Of a stretch of 64,000 bases of DNA, positions 22,531 through 36,000 are shown in pieces. Below the pieces are notes generated by a model that was not told the DNA's origin, made no database searches, and worked only from the letters and a program-made list of their open reading frames with translations. A program made the translations under genes and the position numbers. This stretch comes from Adineta steineri (lineage: Eukaryota; Rotifera; Eurotatoria; Adinetida; Adinetidae), in the NCBI GenBank assembly GCA_905250115.1, contig CAJNOI010000015.1, forward strand, positions 127,283 through 191,282, given 5' to 3'. Position 1 is the first letter of the stretch; each line of letters opens with the position of its first letter.

Positions 22531-24517
22531 ATGATTGAAGATACATCAAAGGCACCTGCATTAGAAGCAAGTTCAACTCCAACACCACACAATTCAACAA
22601 AAGATGTTGATGTCTTCCGTAAACCGTTACCACCGGCACCACCATCTTCTCGTCATCAAAAGCGTAAAATACTTGAAGAGGAAAAATTTGTTCAAGATTT
22701 AGGACATATTATTGAACGTGATTTTTTTCCGGATATTAAACGTTTAAGAGCACAACAAAAATATTTAACTGCTCTGGAAAAAAATGATGTAGTTGCATTA
22801 CGAGATCTTTATGCAACGTATAGTATCCATCGTGGTCCTAGTCCATCACCATCAATGATGGGTCATCGAGGTAAAGTAAAATTAATTGATTGAATATTTC
22901 AACTAATTCATTCATATTTTTAGATACACCATCAAGTTCATTCGAAACACCTGTTGATAGAGGACGTGATACACCAAAAACAACAAAAGATGATGGAATT
23001 GAACGTGAAGAATTATTATCAGGACGTAGACATACGAATTACGATGATGATGAAGATTTTGATAAACAATCTGTTACATCAGCATCGACAGCAGCATCAG
23101 CAGCACGTAGTTAGTATTTTGTTTTTTTATGAAAAAAAGATTCATTGATTTTTATTAGAAAAAGCACGTGATCTTCGACTTGATCAATATTTATCAATAA
23201 ATACAAGTGAAGATAATATTTCATTTGAACAAGTTATGGAAGAAACACAAAAGAAAGAACGTGCAAAAGTTCATCAAGCTTGGCTATATGGACAACAAGC
23301 ATTAACACATTCAGTAAGAATTTTCATATCGATTATTACATCAAATAAATACTATAAAAATCTCATCGAAATCCTAACAAATATCTTCTGTTCTGATAAA
23401 GTTCGCTTTTATCAAATTTTCAGTTAATCACTTCTTCAGCGTTGATAAGACTTTAAGATTGATATTTTCTACGACAGTAAGGATAATTTTCTCATCAATT
23501 TAATATTGAAAATATATTTTTAAAAATGATTTTTTTTTAATTTATAGAGTAGTGATGATGGACCAGTTCATGAATTACCAGTTCCATCAATTGAAGAACA
23601 GGCAAAAACGAATAATCTTGATGCAATAGAATTTTGGCCTTATACTGTTAAAAATGCTGTTATGTATTTTCCTGAAGGTAATAATATTTTTTGTTTAATA
23701 ATTTTAAATCAAATAATTCTATTTTATTTCTCTAGGTGCAAAATTAACTGCAGCTGAAAAAATAGAACAAGCTAAACATGTTCGTACTATTCATCATAAT
23801 AATACTCGTTTGGAAGTAGATCCATCGACATTAAAAACTGAGTTATCAAGTCGTATTGGAACACCAGCACGACCCAATCCTACTACTCGACCACATATTG
23901 ATATTGATGGTCGAGAAATTAAGAATTTAGAAAGTCCACAAGTTAGTGGCTATGGTTTTGTTGTTACACCATCACCTATGCCTGGTGCACATGGTGATGA
24001 ATCACCTATGATGACATGGGGTCAAATCGAAGGTACACCATTTTGTTTGGATGCTGGTAATGAAACTCCCCAAACAATAAATAGTGGACCACAATTTAAA
24101 ATAATTGAAACACCATTTCGTGAACAATTAGCATTAGAATTAGTTGAAAAAAATGCAGCACAACATCGTAAAAAGAAACTTGAAGCAATGAAAACAATAA
24201 ATCGAAATTTTTCATCAACTAATAATGCAAAACAAACGAAAGAATTACTTGTATCAAATATGAGTCCAGCAGCACAACGTCTATTAACAAATCGACTTGG
24301 TATTCAACGTACACACTCAACAAATTCACAAAGACAAAATGCACTTACACCATCACCTGTTGTACGAGGCGGTCTTATTGGTGATCGAACACCTAAAACA
24401 CCATTAAATATTGGAAATATTGGAATTATTAAACATTCACCACGAACACCAAGTACATTAGCATCAACCATAGTCAGCAGTAGTCTGACAGATAATCTTC
24501 TCAATTTAAAACGATAG
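22531..24517 (+). CDS. ESS2: Splicing factor ESS-2 / DGCR14 homologue
   Basis: Exons 22531-22870, 22924-23109, 23159-23313, 23548-23677 and 23736-24517; 530 residues. Family landmarks: the N-terminal KILEEEKFVQDLGHIIERDFF followed by PDIKRLRAQQKYL; EFWPYTVKNAVMYFPEG; GYGFVVTPSPMPG; the M(T)WGQIEGTPF block; and FKIIETPFREQLALELVEK. The C-terminus has LSPAAQRL-like SPAAQRLL and Thr-Pro motifs. DGCR14/ESS2 is a nuclear coiled-coil protein associated with late spliceosome (C complex) stages. All five exons join in phase. Repeated TP/SP motifs in the middle and C-terminal part suggest phosphorylation by proline-directed kinases. The third intron (234 bases) is longer than the rest. Confidence 0.9.
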
Positions 24518-25724
24518 CAAAGATTGTTGTTTTTTTTTTAAATGTAAATATATAATCAGAACGATTATCAAAAAAAAAGCCTATGATTAATAATATATTT
24601 TGTTCAGATTGTACATATTTATGTAATAGAAAGAACTATTTAAACGTCAGAAGTCATTTACCTGTCAGCCATATAATGATCTCTATTATGATGAAGAAAC
24701 GACTAATCAAAAAGTTTGCTATGATTGATGATCATGTCAGAAATATGTTCTTTTTTTCTCTTTCTCACGTTTCTATTACAGACTTGATCATTAGCTTTAA
24801 GTATTTTTTCTTCTCTTTGATGTTGTAAGTAGTAGCAATAAAATATATAATTATATACCTGATAAAATGATATAAAAGTCAGTCTACTCAATAAGAGAAT
24901 TATCTTTGATACATCACTTTTTATTATAAAAAATATTTTAATTTCAATAATGTACTTTTTTTTCTACGAGATGAAAAAAAATTTAATGATATATAAAAAA
25001 AAGAAAATAATCCGATTTTTATGTAAGCTTTCAAAAAATTACTGTCAACTTAAATTTTTGTTCTTTCTATTATTGTACATTGTGTCATAGGCAGATGATG
25101 ACTTGTAATTATTCATTCATTTATTCCACTTCAGACAGTATCCTACTTGAACATGCATGCATGTGTTCTTCTCTGTCTTTGATCTTAATATAAAAGTGCA
25201 TCGTACTAAGTGAATGAACAATCATCTCGATAAAAATATAAGATATAAATCGGATGTGTTCTTCAGGTTCCTTCAAATACACGTTCATTATGTAAGTCTT
25301 CATCAGTTGTATGTAGAAAATTTTCAATCGATGCTTGTCTATCATTTTCTTATACATGTTTGCTTCTCACAAATCATACCTACAAAATACAATACTTTGT
25401 GAAAGAGAATGAACAAGAAAAAAACGAGAGAAAGAGGAAAGAATTTTTTCTTTTCTTGTAGAGCATATGTGTCTTTATCTGCACAAGAGAAGAATAAGAG
25501 GAGAGTTTTGAATTACACATATTTCGACTATATACAACGTTCATCAGTGTTTGTGTGTTGTGCATACACATACATACATATAAACTCTTTGCCCGTTCTT
25601 ATCACAATCATTTATATTCCTTGTCGGGCTCCAACTGGCGGCCAAAAGTAGACAGACATAAGAAAAGAAGAAAGAACGAACGAACGATTTTTAGAATAAA
25701 AGAGGAAGTTTAAAGTTAAAAGTC
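24518..25724. other. Intergenic spacer
   Basis: No gene is supported. The overlapping small ORFs on both strands at 25121-25651 are low-complexity and mutually exclusive. The last 100 bases upstream of the tetraspan gene are slightly richer in GC and purines. Confidence 0.5.
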
Positions 25725-26801
25725 ATGAGTTGCTTATTATTCTTTAATTTTATTCTATTATTTCTTTCAATTTCACTTTTTGTATTGGGTATAACAACAT
25801 CAAGATGGCTTGTACTTATTGATGATGATAATATTAATAATATAACTAGTGAACGTTCAAATGGCATTATAACATCTTGTCAACGACTTTATCGTCAAAA
25901 TAATCTAGATCAATATTCATATGTATACAATATAACGAGTAGTAGTCGTATGAATTATAATATCTATGATGATGCTTATGTATGTTTTAATCGATTATTT
26001 AAATGGCATAATGAATCGATAAATGGACCTGATTTATTGGGTAAGTTATAGAAGTATTTAAAGTACTTGATAGTCTTCAAGAGGAATAATTCATTTGGAG
26101 AGATTTTTTTTTTATAAATAAAAATGAAACATTAATATAGTTATTTAAGAGAATATTTAATGAGTTGACTGAAAGTTAGTAACGAAAAAGAATTCTTTTC
26201 TGGATACTGTTTTTTTTATAATTACTTTTAATTCGTGACAATGAAAATATGAGATCAATACAAATATATTCAATCGATTTTGTTCATACTGAGACAATAT
26301 TACAGAAATGAGAAGTTTGATTTAAAATATTTGATATCGATAAAATAACACTTATAAACATAATTTTCTTTATGAATAGAATATCAAAAAGTAATAATTG
26401 GTGTGTCATTTTCTTGTATATTCATCGGTGTTATTGCTCTACTTTTTACTCAAACAATAAATACACATGGATCTTTTCATAATATTCGTTTTTCCAAATG
26501 TATGATTGACTGTTTATTGATTACAACTATTCTTACCGGTAAGTCGATTCTTTCGTTTTTCTCATGAAAAAATAATTTTATTATTTTTTAATTCAAAGTT
26601 GTCTTGGCATTAATTACAGTAGCATTATTTCTTGGCTTTGAACGTCTTCAAACAATAACAGTTTATGGATATTCATTTTGGTCATTCGTAGCTGGTACAT
26701 GTTGTGTATTTGTTAGTTGTATACTTACAGCAGTATATCGTATTGATGTAGAATTTGAATTTCGTCGTTATCGACATGAATCAGTAGCAACTCTTTGTTA
26801 A
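25725..26801 (+). CDS. Four-transmembrane protein, claudin/PMP22-like layout
   Basis: Exons 25725-26040, 26380-26538 and 26599-26801; 225 residues. Four hydrophobic segments: about 5-27 (a signal-anchor-like start, LLFFNFILLFLSISLFVLG), about 110-130 (VIIGVSFSCIFIGVIALLF), about 147-170 and about 185-205 (FWSFVAGTCCVFVSCILTAVY). The loop between TM1 and TM2 is long (about 80 residues), starts with SRWLV, has two cysteines and several NxS/T sequons, so it is probably extracellular and glycosylated. A large first extracellular loop beginning with a W-containing stretch is the layout of the claudin/PMP22/EMP/CACNG superfamily, but the full GLW-C-C signature is not evident. Family membership is therefore tentative. 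The first intron is 339 bases. Confidence 0.7.
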
Positions 26802-27187
26802 AACTTAATTTTTCCGATATTTATTAGATATTGTTTTATTATGTGTACAAGTAGATATATGAATACTTTTCTTTTCTTCTTTAAAAAAAAATATATATAT
26901 ATTTAAAAATATGGCTGTGTTGTTTTTTCTTTCTTTCTATTCGCCTTTACTCGTAATCGTATATACTACATACCTTCGACATAAATAACAAAAACATGTG
27001 GTTTACATTTTAAAAGAACAGAAAGGAAAAAAAAATAAATCAGATTCTCGACAGGCATTTTACGGTGTAGAAAAAGTTTTGTTTGTCAAAAGACCGTCAA
27101 GTTGGAAAGTAAAATTATTATCTAGGAAAATTTAACACATAAAATATTGAGATTAGCTTCTATTAGATATATTCATCTATTATAAAT
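26802..27187. other. Short intergenic spacer
   Basis: AT-rich 3' flank of the tetraspan gene and 5' flank of the macro/OTU gene. Nothing else recognised. Confidence 0.4.
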
Positions 27188-28772
27188 ATGTCTGGCATGT
27201 AAGTATTGATTCTACAGGATAAAAACGTTATAGTTTTTATTTTTTTTTGTTTATTTACGCAGTACTATCGAAAAAAATGATGAAACAAGTACTCGTTTTA
27301 CATTTACGAATGGTTCGTTAGTTGTACTTATTCGAAATGGTGATTTAAGTCAAGAACCATGTGATGCTCTTGTTAATTCTACAAATACCTGGATGAATCC
27401 TAGTGGAGGACTAGATAAAGGTATACATCAATTAATGGGACAATTTTTTACAGATCAAGTCGTATCTATTCATATAGCAATGAAAGAAGATTCATGTCAA
27501 ATTGGACAATCACGCATATTTGTTGCACATTATGATGATAAAAATATTAATACTCGTTTTATTATAAATACTGTCGGACCAGTTTATAGTGAAGAAACAA
27601 AAGAATATGCGACTTTTCTTTTAAAATCATGTTATCATACATCATTAGCACTTGCTAACCTTTATCAGTTATGTTCAATTGCATATCCAGCAATATCATG
27701 TGGTGCTCATCATTTCCCTCCACAGGAAGCAGCTCGTGTTTCTATTGAATCAATACGTGAATTTTCATATAATGTTAAAGATGTTCGATTTGTTCTATTC
27801 GATACTGCTACATACGAAATTTTTCTTAAAGAATGGACTGATTATGCTCAAAAAGTAAATAGAGAAGCCAATAGTATCGATCAAACTCCTGTTATTGTAA
27901 ATGAATCATCGAAAACACTATCATCCACATTAATATCATCAACTAATTACTGTGTTCTTTGTCAAGATAAAAAATTATCTATTGATGAACAACTTCTATG
28001 TAATGATTGTTTGAAAATGGCACGTGCAGAAATGTTCAATACTATTCTAACAAGATTACGTCTTGCGGCTGAAAAATCATATGATGAACTTAAACATGTA
28101 TGTCAAATGTTAAAACCAATTTTAAAATCCTATTCACTTGTATATACTCCAGTACAAATATTTGATCAAAGTATTCATAAACGTGATCATATAGCTGAAA
28201 CTTATTTACAAACATATTGTACTAAAGAATTTCGTAATTTCATGCCTATGGCAATTATTGGTGATGGCAATTGTTTTTATAATGCATTTGTAAAATTAGG
28301 AGGAGGAGCTGGTACAACCACTGATACAATGACTTTAACATCTGTTGAACTTCGAGCACGTAATATTATAGAACTTGTTCTTAATATAGATGACTATATA
28401 GCTCAATATGGTCATTTATCATGTTTTCTTGAGAATTTTGAAGATTATGTTAGAAAAGAAATGATGCATGATACGAATTTGATTACTATCTGGGATCTTC
28501 TTAGTATACCAACTGTATTAAATATTACTTTAATTAGTGTTTATCCAAAAGTTAATGGTGATGATGATTTACACCATCAATATATTAATAATATGTTATT
28601 TATACCATTGATACATGAAGATGAAAATCAAGAGCAAAACAATGGACCATTAGTAATGAACAAAGAAGTTCGATTACTTTTTTCTAATGGTAATCGAGTT
28701 ATGATGGATCCTTCGCAAAAGAAAGACAATTGGTTACCTAATCATTTTGTACCTCTTCTTAATTTCAAATAA
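27188..28772 (+). CDS. Macro domain - Cys4 motif - OTU protease-like fusion protein
   Basis: Exons 27188-27198 and 27263-28772; 506 residues. The tiny first exon supplies MSGI; without it the frame has no early ATG. Residues about 20-200 are a macro domain: GDLSQEPCDALVNSTN, SGGLDKGIHQLMG, NTVGPVY, ASCYxxSL-like KSCYHTSLALA, SIAYPAISCG and PPQEAAR follow MacroD-type order. Macro domains bind or hydrolyse ADP-ribose on proteins. Residues 234-253 hold CVLC...CNDC (Cys234/237/250/253), a zinc-binding-type Cys4 pair. Residues about 330-506 look like an OTU cysteine protease: AIIGDGNCFYNAF with candidate nucleophile Cys341 and Asp338, and a C-terminal NHFVPLL with candidate His498. OTU enzymes cleave ubiquitin. 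Oddities: the second phosphate-loop motif SxGxxG is SCGAHH, so ADP-ribose hydrolysis or binding may be altered. This domain combination is not one I know by name. Confidence 0.82.
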
Positions 28773-30089
28773 TATTATTTTCTTAAAAAAGAATGTCAAT
28801 TTCTTACTTTTTAAAATTACCTATTTAACAAAACTAGATAATAAAAGAAATTTTCTTTTCTCAATTTCTGATCAAAAGTTATTTACATTGTATTAATTGA
28901 TCGTTGATATTAATATACGAGAGATGAAGCTTAATAAGTGTTCATATGAAGTATATATATAGACAGGTACAGAATAAATGAAAGTAGACTACTCCGACAA
29001 TGTTTGTTTATAATATATATATATGTGCAATACATTCTACTTTACTTACAATGTCATACCATGAATGTTTACATAAAATAAAAGAAGGTAAATATATTGA
29101 ATTAAAAATCCTAAGTAGTAGATATATTTTAAAATATAATAAATAAGTATTTGTTTTATGATGTTAATTTTCATAATGTATAAATAACATATTTTACGTC
29201 TTTTTCTTTCTAACACTTTCTATTTTGACTGTCATTATTACATATTAAAAATAAATCTATGAGATGAAACCAAAAAAAAAAAAAGTTTGGTTCATCTGCA
29301 ATATATATAAAGTATTTATCCTGATTTATTTATGAACAGGTATACATTCTACTTTATTCTCTTGTCATACAATTGTCAAATATTTCATTCTGATGAATCT
29401 CTTCCTTAATATAAAATTGAGTATTACGAATGTCTTTATAAAAATTGACAATGCAAGATATCCCATTTGAAAGACATGTAAGTTAATCACAGTTATTTGT
29501 AATTCAATATACTTCTATAAGTATGATATTTGAGTAGTTGAAAAAAATTCTTTTTTTTGATTCAATATGAAATTTTGTGAGTTATGTCAAGAACATAAAT
29601 AAATATTTCGTAATTAGTTGAGATAGTTTCTGCGTCAGTTTAACAATTATAAATATGTTTATTATCTTTTCACAGTGATTATCGAATTCTAACAATTAGT
29701 AAAGCCTTCATTAGAAATCTTTACTTCTATTTATCATCAAATTCTTTCCATCAACGATCATTGTGAAGATCGCGAGTCTTCTTTTCAAATAAAGTTCTGC
29801 AATTTCATTCAATGAACAAATCAATAGTAATTTCTGTCACAAATTTGACACAATACCATTATTATTTTTATAGTATTCATAAAAAAAGACATGAAAATAA
29901 TATACAGATAGATGAAAATTCGTGCACATTTATTTATTTAATATTTCATATAGAATATCAAGAGAGCGAGACAGAGAGATACAGAGAGAGAAAAAAAAAT
30001 AGCACCGGGAATAAATTAGGATATACAGATACAAAAACAAGAACAACAACAATAATTAAGGCATATACTGTATTTCTTTAATATAAAGA
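28773..30089. other. Intergenic spacer
   Basis: No gene supported. A GA-rich microsatellite-like stretch lies near 29960-29995. An 89-codon ORF (29812-30081) runs through it and has no domain. Confidence 0.5.
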
Positions 30090-33000
30090 CTATACTTCTG
30101 TTTGAAAAAATGATGATAATTTCGTTCCTTTTTTTCCATTTCCACGTTCTTTAGTCAAATCAGAATCACTTGCATGTCTCAAACGATTTGTTGTTGTTGT
30201 TTTCATTGTTAATTGACTTGTTTCATTATTGTTATTATTATTATTATTATTATNNNNNNNNNNNNNNNNNNNNNNNNNNNNNNNNNNNNNNNNNNNNNNN
30301 NNNNNNNNNNNNNNNNNNNNNNNNNNNNNNNNNNNNNNNNNNNNNNNNNNNNNCCGACTTTTGCTTTCGAGGGGCCTTTTATTACAGGGGAGGGGGTTTA
30401 GTTGATTTATTCTCGATGATAATTTCATATAAATCTAAGATCAAATTCATATATTCAAAATTTTTCTTACCAGGTAAACTTTGATCAGAAAGTAAGATAG
30501 GTATATTTGGACATAATTCTATTTGTGAATAATTCTTTGGCAATTCAAATTGTTTTCTTTCATTAAATGATATATCAATCAAAGCCGTATCATTGACATT
30601 GTTTTTATCATCAATTGCATAAACATTTAAATATATTCGATCAATATCTTTCATAAAATCTAGATTATATTGAAATTTTAATGTTCCATCATTTGAATTT
30701 ATAAATAAACCATAGGAATTATTTTCTAATTTGTATCGAATTGAATTTGAACTATTAGCAAAAACTCGAAAAATATTTTTTGTATAATCATCATTATTTT
30801 TGACATAAAAATAATAAATTTTCGATGAAAATTTTGGTTGAATATTTGATTCCATAAATAAAATTTTAACTTGACTTGTTGATATACTAGTATTATCCGT
30901 TAAATGTAATTCAAAGAAACATATATCAGATAATACTGGAAAATTGGAAAAAATTAATTCATTTGATTTAATATAAAAATTATCATGACAATCATTTCTT
31001 GTTAACGGCGTTGAAGAAATTTTTAACCGAAAATTATTTTCAATTGAAAATTTTTCAATAAAAAAATCTTTTTTTAACGAAGATTTTTCTAATTGAAATT
31101 CATAAGATTTCTTTTCCAAATGAATAAATTTTTCCACAAAATTTATTTGTATTGATGTTTGAATAATAAAATTTTTCCAATAAGCATTTACATTCAAATA
31201 ATATTTATCCGTTGGAAGAAGATATTCTTTTAAGATTAATTTATTGTCATTCATTTCAAATAAATTGGTTTGGTTTTTTAATTGATATTTAGCTGATTTT
31301 AACGATTGATTAAATAAATCAACAATATCAAATTGAAATATTTCCAATGGGATCATCATATTCGATGTTAATAAAGATATAAAATATAAATTTGAATTAA
31401 ATTTCGGTTGAATCGAATAGATAAGTTTGATTTTCGTATAAACTATTTGATTAGATAAATCAGTAGCTGATGCATAAAATTCGATAATTGGTTTAAGAAA
31501 TAACGTTTTAGGGATTTTTATTAACCCTGATGATTTATTTATTTCAACGCCATGTGGTTGAAGATAGAGATCATAGAATATTTGATCGTTAATATCTAAA
31601 TCATACGCAATTATTTGTCCGAATACATCTTTAGTTTGATCATATTGAAATATGTATTCATTTGAAGAAAATTTCGGAGAATTTTTTGAATAATTATTTA
31701 ATTGTATTTGAAAATATGTTTTTGTTAAATATAATCCATCACTAACGCCGATATTTAATTGATAAAAATTTTTATTTAATGAGGAATTATTCATTGTAAT
31801 GATTCCATTTGTTGAATTAATTGAAAAATATTTTTCTTGATCTTTATCAAGAAGATAATATTTAAGATTTCGATTATCATTTAAATCAAGATCGTTAGCA
31901 GATAGTTTTGTAATAAATGTTTGGGATGCTGATAAAGATAGATTTATTGGTGGATTTTGAAATTGAGGATAATGACTATTATAATCATTGACGATTAATT
32001 TAATAATTGAGATTTGTTTTAATGTTTGAAGTTTAAATGAATAAAATTTGTCGGATAAATAATTCATTAAAATAATTTCTCCGGTGATAGGATTTTTTTC
32101 AAATAGATTAGAATTATAATCGCGTAATGTAGAAAAATTCGATTGAATAATTAATGATCCAGGTGGAAGAATTTCTGATATGTTTTTTTCATAAATTAAT
32201 GATGAGAATGAAATTTCATCAGATTTTCTTATATGAATTGTTATATTAATTGTTGTATTTTGTCCGTAGATTAAATCACGTGCAAGGATTTGAAATTGTT
32301 CTAATGTTTTATTATAATATTCATTGGATATATATTCAATAATACCATTATCGGGATTAATAAGATAATATTTATTCCGATTAAGAAATTGATAAACAAC
32401 ATGACTACGATTTTTATCAAATGGTTCTGCTGATATTTGGCCAATGAATATTGAATGATTAATAGGATTTGTTAGATTTAGAGAGAAATCATAAGATTTT
32501 TGAGAAAATATTGGTGATTGAAATGGAATTATATCGTAATTAAATAATGTACCGTTAATTAATTTTAATTGACCGGAAGACTAGAAGAAAAGAAATAGTT
32601 TATGAATAAGTAGAACTTTTAATAATTGATAAGTGTATAATTATATTGTGATTTGCAAGATATAAAGTCTTTCTGTCTGCTTTTTATTATAATATTGTAG
32701 ACAAACTCTCTAGATGGAAAATCATTTCGTCAAGCACGAATTCTTTTATCTACCGAAAGAATATCTCGTGTAGGAATCATCAATTATTTATTAGCTATAA
32801 CTAGCGATAACGAGATCACTTCTATTTATCTCATTCATTATGATTCAATAAACTTTCTTATCTTTATAATCTATATAGTTCACCACCATAATCTTAATAG
32901 GAGTCAATATAATATGGCTAGTATTTATTTGGGCAATAAAAATACCAACGTGTAAGTCTGAATAGTGGTTATAGGCGTAGTTAGATATGCGAATTAGCCC

Positions 33001-36000
33001 AGATGTGAATGTTTCATTGTTTTATCCAGCGGGTGAGCTGCGTGAGCGCCGCCCACGCTAAAATTCGGTCTACCCATCCGAAAAAATACAGTAGCTGTAT
33101 ATTTTAAGATGGTCTGGGTAGGCGCTGGATGAACACCGCCCACCCTAAGCTTCTACTGTCTGATCCGAAAAACGAAACCTAGATAAAACACTGGGACATT
33201 TCTCTTTTTCCGAACTTCCACACTCTAAATTCCATTATTGCTCAGTTAAATATAAGACATAAGTACGTATATAACTATCTATTACCTTTTGAATATTATA
33301 TTTTTCGTTCAAATCTATTTGTAATTGACTTCCATTTCTAATCATTATATAAGAAATATTTGATATTGGTTTTTCAAATGTAATTAAACATTTTGAATTA
33401 TCCGTTTGAATTAGAAGTACTACATCTTCATTAATAGTTTGATTTGGATTTCGATAATATAATAAACCATGTTGACGATCAAGTAAAAATAATTCATTAT
33501 AATTTAAAAGATAAAATGATTGATTTATTGATTGATAACAATTTATATTTGTTCGATTTCTATTTATTATATTAACAAATCCAATGAATTGTTGATCAAT
33601 AGAATAATCCAAACGATTTAATATACATTCAGATATTTGATTTAAATCATTTATAACAAGAAGTTGTATTCGAATAATTTTTAAATCTTCATCTTGCATA
33701 AGAAAATCATAAAAATTTCCACTTGTTAATATTAATGTTCGATTTTTAATAAATAATCTACCTAACCCATCAATTGATATCATAGGTAAAATATTTTCAT
33801 TTAAAATTGTTAAATTTTTATTTGATATATTGATATATCCAATTGTAGAATTATTTACAAATGGTGTATATAATTTAAATTCATATATAGATTGATATGT
33901 AGGTTTTTTTAATATAACTTTATGATTAATAAAAAGATTTATACGTGTAAATGTTATTAAAGATTGATATTTTGCATAAATAAGAAATGAATATTTATTT
34001 TGTAAATTTTCTAATGAATTATATTTCATTAAACCAGCATATTCATCTAATTGGAAATAATTACGATGTGTTTCATTTAATAAATGATAAGTTGTATCAA
34101 GTAGATTAAATGAAGTTTTTAATTGAATATGTAATGGAGTTTGTTGATCAGTATATATAAATGATGATGAACCAAATGAATCATTTATATAACCAAAATA
34201 ATTTTCATTTTCAAATATAAAATCAAGATTTTTTATTGAAAGATTTTGAGAAATATTATTATCATTATCAATAATACATTCAGCAAGATTTGATGCTTCA
34301 CCATTAATCGGTGTAAATGGATCAAAGGCACGAACAATTAAGGAATTATATGATTTATATTGTTGACCAGTAAGTGGATCAATACTTTTCAAAGGTAAAG
34401 ATTCATATGTAAAAAGATATGGAGATGTTTTAACATATGATGGGCATGGAAAATAAATACCAATATTAGATATAAATATTGTTACAATAGAAGTAATTGT
34501 ATCCATTTGTGATACATCGATAATAGTTAAATTTAATGGATAAGTATATGACCGAGCAAGTGATTCATCAAGAAAAATAAGGGATTGATTAGATGAATCG
34601 ATTGAAAATAAACCTAATGGATCACCTAAAACAGATATTAACATATTAGTAATGAGTTGAAAATATGATTGCTTTTACAAACAATAAAGTTTATCAGAAC
34701 TGCAAGACAACGAGAGATGAAAAAGTAGGGTTTTAAGACAGTCGCTCGCAAAGACATTTTCTCGCTAATTTTGGTATTTAAATGATTGGAGGCAAGCAAC
34801 AGGGTCCAACGAGATCGAGTTTTTTCATCCCGATCCCGGTCGCGGTAAAATATTTGTTCGAGATTTTCGATGTCGTTACCATTTTCTGTGAATACAATTT
34901 ATCTAGACTTAAAACCCATTAATGTATTTACTCGGGATTTTGTAGTCTCTATCCCGTGTTTAACAGGAATACCCGCCCCGTGGAGATAAAAGTCGAGATT
35001 CTGATCCCGCCCCCATCGGACCCTAGCAAGCAGTACACTCACACCCATCTTAGGTCATTTTCATTGCTCTGAAAGTTCCTATAAATCCACAAAATTTACC
35101 TTGTAGAATTTTTGCATTCGGTATTCTTCGTTTTTCTTCATCATCATTACTAATCAATTCAAAATTCATTAAATATTTTCTTCGATTTTTAATTAATGAT
35201 GTTTCAAATATAATTAAATAATTGTCTTGACTAAATCTATATGAATTCGTTGTTTTATTTAATAAATTCTTTTCATCAAGTATTTGAATATGTAAATTTG
35301 TATGTGCTATATGATAATTATGTTGACAACGATAAATAATTGTTAATAAATGTGTTTGACTTGAAGAATTTTCTAATGAATTAATAACAGTTACGGAACC
35401 TGAAAATGAATCAATACGAAATAAATCTTTTGATTTGATTTTTTCAACTGTATCGATCGAATATGTACAATCATTAACTGAATTATCAATTGTTAAACGT
35501 GCTATTTCGGCACCAAGTGGAATATTTTTTGATATAGATGTATAATAATCATTTTGAGGAAATTCAATTGATGGAATTTGATTATTTATAATTCGTATAA
35601 TAACTTTAATTGTATTCATATTAATCCAATCATTTGTTACATTAATATGAAGTTCAATTATATTGGTTTGATTTAGTAGTTCAACAATAGGACGAATAAG
35701 AATCAATTGACCAGTTTGAAAATCCACATGAAAATATCGTGTATTACGTATATGTCCAATCATAACAAACCATTGAGTATTATTCAATCGATTATTTATT
35801 CCAAGTTGTAAAATTGTTGAACCAACTTCAGTTGTTGTCAGTAAATCTGTATTTATTGTTGAATCAATTGTAGGTGATAATGATTGATTGGCAGATATCA
35901 TTGGTAAAATTTGAATTTTTATCGGTAATGATACACGAGATGAAACTATACGCCATTTACCTCGATTAGTATGTTGTTCGTCATCTTCATTTTCATTTCC

